Source: Escarpia spicata
Lineage: Eukaryota > Annelida > Polychaeta > Sabellida > Siboglinidae
NCBI GenBank assembly: GCA_963995525.1
Contig: OZ023209.1
Coordinates: forward strand, 13,234,864-13,298,863
DNA length: 64,000 nucleotides
Direction: 5' to 3'
The notes under the pieces are model-generated. The model worked only from the letters and a program-made list of their open reading frames with translations. It had not been told where the DNA came from and ran no database searches. Position numbers and translations under genes: made by a program. Positions 60,601 to 64,000 of this stretch are shown piece after piece (the first letter of the stretch is position 1; the number at the start of each line of letters is the position of its first letter).

Positions 60601-63207
60601 TAGTAAGTTGGGCGTAATGGCCCCACTTATAGGTTTAGGCTAAATCTTGATATAGTGTAACTCTTCAGCAGGTAGTTGGGATTATAGTTAGTGTGAATGA
60701 ATGGTGTGCTTGGTTAGTACGGTACAGTGCATAAGGTCTACTGTGATTACAGTAGTAATGCTGTTGTTTTATATATCTATAACAATACTGCTAATGTTGT
60801 ATGTGCCGAAATGTGGGCTCTGTCATCCAGAGGTACAGGAGACTAGTATGGGCTCAGTCACAGGCCTGGCCTTGGGATGTAGAGCCCACATTTCTCTCTC
60901 TTTAACTTAATCTCTTTAATAAACGTCATTCATTTGGCCTTATTTCATCACTATTCATGACTTGTGTTGGTGCTTGCATAAATACAAATTTCCTAAACAT
61001 TTACTTATCAATTAACAGATACAATTTATGTATTCAAATGGCTTAAACAACAAAATGAGATTACAACAAGAGAGGCGCTACCTGTAGCAGCCAGTGTAGA
61101 GTCGCTTGTCTTTGCGGTGCTCCAGGTAGATGCTAGCCATCTTCTCGCGTGCCTCCACAAAGTACGGTTGTTCCGGAGTGATGTTCCGGAGCATTGCTAG
61201 AGCGCCCTCTACATCATCTCGCATCAGAGCAAGGTCGGCATTTGCGACTGTGATGCGAACTTCCTCAGCTGAACCGTGGAATTCGTTGATCGCGTCCTGC
61301 ATCACTTTGGCTGCCTCATGCTGAAGTGTACAGCGTATAAAGTGCCAATTCCAATGAATTACGTAAAGCTCTGTACAAAATCGAATTAACACAAAATAAT
61401 AATAATAAATTGGTGCAACACAACCAAAGGATTAAGCATTCTCATAGTCATGTGCAGTACAAAAGTTGTGATATTATAATTATAGGAACACGTAAATGAA
61501 TTTTTAAATAATGAATTGGTTAAAAAACAAAACTATTAATTAAACTTAATTAAAAATATATCAGATAATTTACACATATAGAATAATAATTATTATAATA
61601 TTTACACACATAGAATCTTAGAAAGAAAAATTTATTAAAGTATGAGTTTAGCAGTAAAATGTCCAAGAAAGTAGATTGTCAGTAAAATGTCAGCAGTATT
61701 CTGTTTTGAACATATGCATTTTCAGAGTCTGTTTGAACAGTGATAGGGTCCCACTACAGTTTATATAGTATAGTGAAAGGTAAGAATGAATGAATGGTTT
61801 TTTTCAAACACTGGCAACAGTACACATTACAAATGAGACTATAAATGCTTGAAGGGGGTAGACACAAAGTCATTGACTTTTTGTGTAAATTTACCCCCGA
61901 CATGCATACCATGGTGTTGATATTGTTTATTGTGGTTCCTGTACCACTGCCAATGGTGACCATACACAGCACAGATGTGTGACTTTACAAAATCTACTTG
62001 CGATACTTATAGCTGTCATGCACAGACGCTGCAGCTCTTACTTCCGAGATAATGTCAGATTTGAAGCCTGATAACTGAACGCAGCATCACTGAAACTCCA
62101 TCACATCAGGCTGCTGCTTGAACTAAGACATGGAGGCAAGCCTTGGTTCTCACCTGTTCTCCTAGAAGTCTGTGTGCATCCGCAAGTTCTAGGAATACAG
62201 ACACTCGGTCATTGACGCTGATTACGTTCTTCTTCTTTCCTGCTGAGTGATTTCCAGAGCCCCCTAGTGTCAGAATATAAAACCATTATTTCTTACGTCA
62301 CAGGAGAACAGGCTTGTTGACTGTGTCATGTTTGTTGTCCACCAAACTTTCTGGGGTCAATCTACCCCCCTTGAATGACCCGTAACATGTACAGTTTTTC
62401 AAAATTCCTTGAGTTTGGATTAGAGGCTTGTACAAGACATTTCACGATGTTATGCATGTTTTCTATGATTTTCAACAAGTTACGTAAACCATCGTTGACT
62501 GATCATTTGAAAGTTGACACACAGTTAGGATTAATTAAAAGTGACCGGCGACAGTCTGCCAGATATCAAGTCACACGGGTCTGTTCTGCACAGGAGCAAA
62601 GAATGTTTCTTTAGGCCATGGCCAGTCAATTTTGTGATTTTGACATAAATACATATCTTATAGACTCATCTTTCAATGTCCAGTCTATTTTCCTCAACAA
62701 ATAATCAAAAACTGCTAAAACGCATCACTTTACGAACCCATCAATTGAAAAACAAAAGACAATATGAGTCAAAATGAGTTCGTTTCTCAACACATCAGTT
62801 TTTTAGAGTTTGCTTCGATTTTAGCAATAAATCAAAACCACTGGAGATATTTCAACAAAACTAAGGAATCATTTTGAAGCTCATGATCTGTGAAATAAAA
62901 AAAGATACAAAACTCCATTTCACAATTTTGTGACTTACCCGGCAACACCCACGTCACTGTGGCAGGTACCAGACGGTGAGTGGGAATGAAAAGAACAAAA
63001 GAATGCACTGGTAACTGTTGCGTGTGTTGTTCTATACGTGGCCATTTTGCCAGTGGTTACAATTACTGTTGCACTACAGTGGATGTCACCTGTCTTGATG
63101 CCGGGCAGTGTCATGGCCAACTGGAGGGTCTTGGCTGCCTCGGCCACATCGCCTTGCTTACGGAAGATACGAGACCGGATGAGATGATATAGGGGATGAT
63201 CCCTCAC
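39113..63207 (-). CDS. TTC21B: TTC21B / IFT139, C-terminal 22 exons
   Basis: Exons in gene order: 63207-63090, 62263-62154, 61320-61082, 59484-59412, 57227-57117, 56069-56017, 54822-54734, 53003-52877, 51425-51360, 50628-50526, 49788-49678, 48622-48541, 47528-47378, 46826-46665, 46022-45959, 45206-45081, 44283-44170, 43867-43814, 43584-43528, 42533-42413, 40082-40015, 39190-39113. They sum to 2277 nt (758 codons plus TAA); every junction keeps frame and has AG/GT ends. Tetratricopeptide-repeat protein. Blocks such as [48 protein letters not shown] and [13 protein letters not shown] match TTC21B, about 1,316 aa in human, so roughly the last 58% is here. IFT139 is a peripheral IFT-A subunit needed for retrograde ciliary transport. 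The N-terminal part lies right of the window. Many introns carry minisatellites, two built from its own splice sites. The TTC21A/B split is vertebrate, so the name means the single invertebrate orthologue. Confidence 0.95.
39690..39860 (+). mobile_element. LINE C-terminal fragment
   Basis: [18 protein letters not shown], then [13 protein letters not shown] after a stop, matches the end of L2/CR1-type ORF2 (TRAFSVAAP..WN). It sits in the last TTC21B intron, antisense to the gene. Confidence 0.6.
40015..40082 (-). CDS. TTC21B: IFT139 window exon 21
   Basis: [20 protein letters not shown] then CHH. Acceptor TTTGCAG, donor CCAC|GTAAGT. Confidence 0.94.
40510..40800 (+). mobile_element. tRNA-derived SINE, second family
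   Basis: GTGCAGTGGTCAATCTGTTAG and CAGGGTTGGAATCCTGG resemble Pol III A and B boxes. The body has 'TTTCAGAAGAGAGACGCTAA' and GTGTCTATGCCAGAGG, ending near ATCATCAATAAAATTA. The body differs from the 24933 family. Confidence 0.55.
41160..42060 (-). pseudogene. internally deleted hAT-like transposase relic
   Basis: The minus strand first encodes an N-terminal zinc-binding-like block: [15 protein letters not shown] and [18 protein letters not shown]. It then passes almost directly to a C-terminal block: [46 protein letters not shown]. The last block looks like a hAT dimerisation region. A lysine-rich end ([20 protein letters not shown]) lies in another frame after a stop. The catalytic centre is missing, so it cannot be autonomous. 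It sits in a TTC21B intron. Confidence 0.6.
42413..42533 (-). CDS. TTC21B: IFT139 window exon 20
   Basis: [20 protein letters not shown], then [16 protein letters not shown]. Nearly invariant in IFT139. Donor ATTG|GTGAGT. Confidence 0.95.
42751..42961 (+). mobile_element. Penelope-like fragment with inverted terminal repeats
   Basis: The segment reads [20 protein letters not shown] then [10 protein letters not shown], resembling the extreme C-terminus of Penelope-like/GIY-YIG ORFs (REA.xIR...LN.D.G.Y.LP..WD). It is bounded by TATAGGCTTTCATCTGC and its reverse complement GCAGATGAAAGCCTATA. Confidence 0.5.
43280..43359. repeat. near-perfect 80-bp palindrome
   Basis: Arms of about 35 bp (GGCATTTGTATACATG / CATGTATACAAATGCC inside, TGGACTA / TAGTCCA outside) with about two mismatches and a 10-nt loop, CATATATATT. 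It lies in a TTC21B intron. Confidence 0.85.
43528..43584 (-). CDS. TTC21B: IFT139 window exon 19
   Basis: 19 codons, [19 protein letters not shown]; acceptor AAACAG, donor AAG|GTGAGT. Confidence 0.9.
43814..43867 (-). CDS. TTC21B: IFT139 window exon 18
   Basis: 18 codons, [18 protein letters not shown]; acceptor TTGTTGTAG, donor CAG|GTCAGT. Confidence 0.9.
44170..44283 (-). CDS. TTC21B: IFT139 window exon 17
   Basis: [19 protein letters not shown] then [17 protein letters not shown]. Its acceptor and first bases are the template of the adjoining minisatellite. Confidence 0.92.
44284..44945. repeat. minisatellite made of the exon 17 splice acceptor
   Basis: About eleven imperfect copies of a unit of around 54 bp. 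In gene direction each has GTTTCAG or GTTTCATAG, AGAACACATTGG, GGCTCTGTATGG, then ACACATGACTGA. It duplicates the end of intron 16 and the first ~25 bases of exon 17. Confidence 0.9.
45081..45206 (-). CDS. TTC21B: IFT139 window exon 16
   Basis: 42 codons: [40 protein letters not shown]. Donor GAG|GTATGT. Confidence 0.92.
45630..45740. repeat. AT-rich simple repeat
   Basis: Repeats of CATATATGTACACATATATA and TATATATA. Confidence 0.9.
45959..46022 (-). CDS. TTC21B: IFT139 window exon 15
   Basis: [20 protein letters not shown]. Acceptor TATTTCAG, donor CAG|GTATGT. Confidence 0.87.
46665..46826 (-). CDS. TTC21B: IFT139 window exon 14
   Basis: [51 protein letters not shown]. One of the most conserved IFT139 segments. 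Donor GTGG|GTAGGT. Confidence 0.94.
46984..47352. repeat. purine-strand tract (GGAAG)n-like
   Basis: About 370 bp with almost only A and G on + (GGAAGGAAGG, GGGAGG), adjoining exon 13. A candidate for triplex or H-DNA. The long ORFs across it are low-complexity artefacts. Confidence 0.9.
47378..47528 (-). CDS. TTC21B: IFT139 window exon 13
   Basis: [20 protein letters not shown] ... [12 protein letters not shown]. Acceptor CCCCAG, donor AGTG|GTGGGT. A pyrimidine-rich tract (minus strand) lies just inside the intron. Confidence 0.92.
47540..48300 (-). other. TTC21B intron, no other gene
   Basis: Intronic DNA with no repeat family I recognise until the donor-derived minisatellite begins at about 48307. 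Confidence 0.5.
48307..48540. repeat. minisatellite made of the exon 12 splice donor
   Basis: About eleven copies of a 19-20-bp unit, GTACCTGGGGACCTTGGTAT on +. In gene direction it reads GGTCCCCAG|GTACGTACAA, identical in core to the real exon 12 donor. Confidence 0.92.
48541..48622 (-). CDS. TTC21B: IFT139 window exon 12
   Basis: [20 protein letters not shown] then QLLDRSP. The donor CCCCAG|GTACGT is followed by about eleven tandem copies of the same site. Confidence 0.92.
48793..49545. repeat. 27-bp minisatellite
   Basis: About 26-28 copies of ACAGTGTGTCACACACTGAA plus CTGAGGA with variants (ACCGAACTGAGAACAAT, AAACTGTAG) in a TTC21B intron. Three-unit blocks are themselves duplicated at 49050-49260. 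Confidence 0.92.
49678..49788 (-). CDS. TTC21B: IFT139 window exon 11
   Basis: [20 protein letters not shown] and KETDAATM. Acceptor TTTACAG, donor ATG|GTGAAC. Confidence 0.9.
50526..50628 (-). CDS. TTC21B: IFT139 window exon 10
   Basis: [20 protein letters not shown] then [14 protein letters not shown]. Acceptor TGCGCAG, donor AAG|GTTTGT, the weakest donor of the gene. Confidence 0.88.
51360..51425 (-). CDS. TTC21B: IFT139 window exon 9
   Basis: [18 protein letters not shown], a linker block conserved in IFT139. Donor GAG|GTAGGC. Confidence 0.88.
51523..52410. repeat. 39-bp minisatellite
   Basis: About 22 copies of a 39-bp unit, CCTCCTCCCAGGTGCCGAGG then TCCACTCACTGTAACAGTA. The length is a multiple of three and the unit lacks stops on both strands, so long ORFs (322 aa on +) appear. 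Intronic and antisense to TTC21B. Confidence 0.95.
52877..53003 (-). CDS. TTC21B: IFT139 window exon 8
   Basis: [20 protein letters not shown] followed by [12 protein letters not shown], a TPR pair. Acceptor TTTTGCAG, donor CAG|GTGAGA. Confidence 0.9.
53118..53170. repeat. (AT)n microsatellite
   Basis: About 50 bp of TATATA with one AGATAGATA interruption. Confidence 0.9.
53180..54460 (-). other. AT-rich TTC21B intron
   Basis: No recognised gene or repeat. Blocks around 53640 and 53830 share 'TTGCATGCTAATTAGCCAAT', so a diverged local duplication is likely. Confidence 0.5.
54540..54665 (-). mobile_element. tRNA-derived SINE head
   Basis: On the minus strand GCGGTAGTCGAGCGGTAAAG and GTGGTTCGAATCCGCC form A- and B-box-like sequence, followed by TTTCGAACCTTGGGCAATTT, the same body start as the 24933 family but with a different tRNA-like head. 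Confidence 0.6.
54734..54822 (-). CDS. TTC21B: IFT139 window exon 7
   Basis: [20 protein letters not shown] then KQALSQEEN; acceptor TTTGCAG, donor AATG|GTGAGA. Confidence 0.9.
54897..55735. mobile_element. non-autonomous DNA transposon with ~28-bp TIRs
   Basis: The left end TTACCGTAATGACCATATGT TTTGGGAC matches the reverse complement of the right end (TTACTGTAACGACCGTACGT ATTGGGAC) with a few mismatches. Inner sub-terminal copies (GTCCCTATGTATTGG, GTCCCTAAGTATTGGGACA) repeat the motif. About 840 bp, no transposase ORF. Confidence 0.65.
56017..56069 (-). CDS. TTC21B: IFT139 window exon 6
   Basis: Short exon [18 protein letters not shown] with acceptor TTTCTAG and donor AAG|GTCAGT. Phase 2 at its end fits exon 7. 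Confidence 0.85.
57117..57227 (-). CDS. TTC21B: IFT139 window exon 5
   Basis: 37 codons: [16 protein letters not shown] ... [16 protein letters not shown], a complete TPR. Donor AAG|GTCAGT. Confidence 0.92.
57640..57900 (+). mobile_element. LINE C-terminal fragment
   Basis: [36 protein letters not shown]: the typical LINE ORF2 C-terminus (FGHIVRR...EGKRSRGRQ). Antisense in a TTC21B intron. Confidence 0.65.
57955..59400. repeat. 20-bp minisatellite, ~72 copies
   Basis: Unit TAGATGTGTAGCGGTTGGTG with many GCGGG/GTGGT variants. It starts within about ten bases of the exon 4 donor. Minus-strand ORFs of up to 358 aa ([10 protein letters not shown]) come from stop-free units read in rotating frames. 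Confidence 0.97.
59412..59484 (-). CDS. TTC21B: IFT139 window exon 4
   Basis: Reads [20 protein letters not shown] then SIQE. The 20-bp minisatellite begins almost directly after its GTAGGA donor. Confidence 0.9.
59490..59775. repeat. degenerate CAGGTCAC repeat
   Basis: Irregular repetition of CACAGGTCAC / CAGGACA between IFT139 exons 3 and 4. Confidence 0.75.
59776..61080 (-). other. TTC21B intron, no other gene
   Basis: AT-rich. AAATGTGGGCTCT at 60809-60821 and its perfect reverse complement at 60881-60893 could form a stem. Nothing else recognised. Confidence 0.5.
61082..61320 (-). CDS. TTC21B: IFT139 window exon 3
   Basis: Longest exon here (239 nt). Reads [19 protein letters not shown] and [19 protein letters not shown], very close to vertebrate IFT139. 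Donor CAG|GTAGCG. Confidence 0.93.
61855..61903. repeat. short inverted repeat
   Basis: GGGGGTAGACACAAAGTCA and TGACTTTTTGTGTAAATTTACCCCC face each other with a few unpaired bases. Confidence 0.5.
62154..62263 (-). CDS. TTC21B: IFT139 window exon 2
   Basis: Basic linker [11 protein letters not shown], then [17 protein letters not shown], the next TPR helix. Acceptor ACACTAG, donor CAG|GTGAGA. Confidence 0.88.
62280..62935 (-). other. TTC21B intron, no other gene
   Basis: No recognised gene or repeat. The + strand ORF at 62375-62614 has no family resemblance. Confidence 0.45.
63090..63207 (-). CDS. TTC21B: IFT139 window exon 1
   Basis: Reads [15 protein letters not shown] ... [14 protein letters not shown], a TPR segment matching IFT139. 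Acceptor TCTTCCCAG... wait-free reading: TTCCCAG|GTG; donor ACAG|GTGACA. Ends in phase 1. Confidence 0.9.
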
Positions 63208-63246
63208 CTGGGAAGAAACAAGGATGCAAAGTGAAGGTAAGTTGTC

Positions 63247-63552
63247 ATACAGTGCAGTATCCAATCCTTAGGACCGCTCATAGCACTTTACACCTTTCTC
63301 TCTGGCAGACCAGTTCAACTGAACACCATCTCGACTTCTCTGGGAAGCATTCAGCTGCACTGAAATTAATGCACGAAGATTATTTGTAGACAAATGTCCA
63401 CCACTGTCTACAGCCAGGTACTCATTCATACAGCATAGTGAACTGGTGTAACATGGAGTGAATGAACTAGTCCAAGGTTCGAAACGGCAGCACGGGATTT
63501 GAACCCGGGTTCTCTCGATTGAGAGTCCAATGCTCTAGCCACTGCAAACATT
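63247..63552 (-). mobile_element. tRNA-derived SINE, copy 3
   Basis: Minus-strand copy of the 24933 family: GCAGTGGCTAGAGCATTGGA, AACCCGGGTTCAAATCCCG, TTTCGAACCTTGGAC, GAATGCTTCCCAGAGAAGTC, TGGTCTGCCAGAGAG. Nearly full length. It lies upstream of window exon 1. Confidence 0.8.
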
Positions 63553-64000
63553 ACATCTGTAATACCCATGATGCATTGCGATGATTAAGACCATAAGGAA
63601 CACTTCGGTGATTGGAGGAAAAAAATCATCTGCATGGGTGAAAGGACCATTTAAGTGCAGTGTTAGAAACAACAACAAAATTTACTACCAGCCTTACTTT
63701 TTAAGTTAAATTACTAAATAAGCATGCACAATTGTATTAGGCTACCATACAGATAAATGGTCTGTAGCCATGGAAGAACTGCAGTAATCTTTAAACACTC
63801 TTATCTCTAAGCTTGAATTCATCCTTTAACATGATGCTGATATCTCCATACCTTATGTTACATACACTTCCTGACACTATGCATCAATTACAATTACATT
63901 ATGTTATCTTTAATCAATTATACAAATCTCTTTTAAACAAACTGATTGTAACATCTCATTAAAATATCTCCTAAAATTTTAAGACATATGATGCTGCCAC
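63553..64000 (-). other. TTC21B intron to window edge
   Basis: AT-rich. No exon is recognised between 63208 and the window end. Confidence 0.45.

Overview
This is animal nuclear DNA: spliced genes with GT-AG introns, tRNA-derived SINEs, several LINE families, hAT, tyrosine-recombinase and Penelope-like relics, and many minisatellites. The mix (2A-bearing LINE, 'FTGCDT' mobile ORF, hAT relatives) suggests a marine invertebrate, perhaps a lophotrochozoan or basal deuterostome. I cannot fix the phylum from the sequence.

Layout. (1) 1-26,076, + strand: the 3' part of a small EGF-EGF-transmembrane gene. Its two EGF exons (to 770) are separated from its transmembrane exon (25,329) by about 24.5 kb of repeats. 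(2) That intron holds a hAT relic (2.1-2.5 kb), an 'FTGCDT' element relic (4.5-6.3 kb), and an array of duplicated units (6.6-18.6 kb) carrying eight tRNA-Gly genes, six on + and an inverted overlapping pair on -. It also holds a broken jockey/CR1-type LINE, a 47-bp minisatellite, a tyrosine recombinase pseudogene and two further satellites. (3) 26.1-33.4 kb: LINE relics, a large hairpin repeat, and a 2A-bearing L2/CR1-like LINE nested in a SINE. (4) 33,448-35,503, + strand: a complete-looking four-exon paralogue of the first gene (signal peptide, two EGFs, one transmembrane helix, about 160 aa). (5) 35.5-39.1 kb: intergenic DNA between convergent genes. (6) 39,113-63,207, - strand: the last 22 coding exons (758 codons plus stop) of TTC21B/IFT139, an IFT-A subunit of retrograde ciliary transport. 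Its 5' part lies beyond the right edge.

The most unusual features are two TTC21B introns filled with tandem copies of their own splice sites (acceptor at 44.3-44.9 kb, donor at 48.3-48.55 kb), the overlapping tRNA-Gly pair in which one copy has switched anticodon from CCC to TCC, and the alternating long/short tRNA repeat array. Exon boundaries were placed by hand from splice consensus, continuous reading frame and family resemblance. No alignment program was run.
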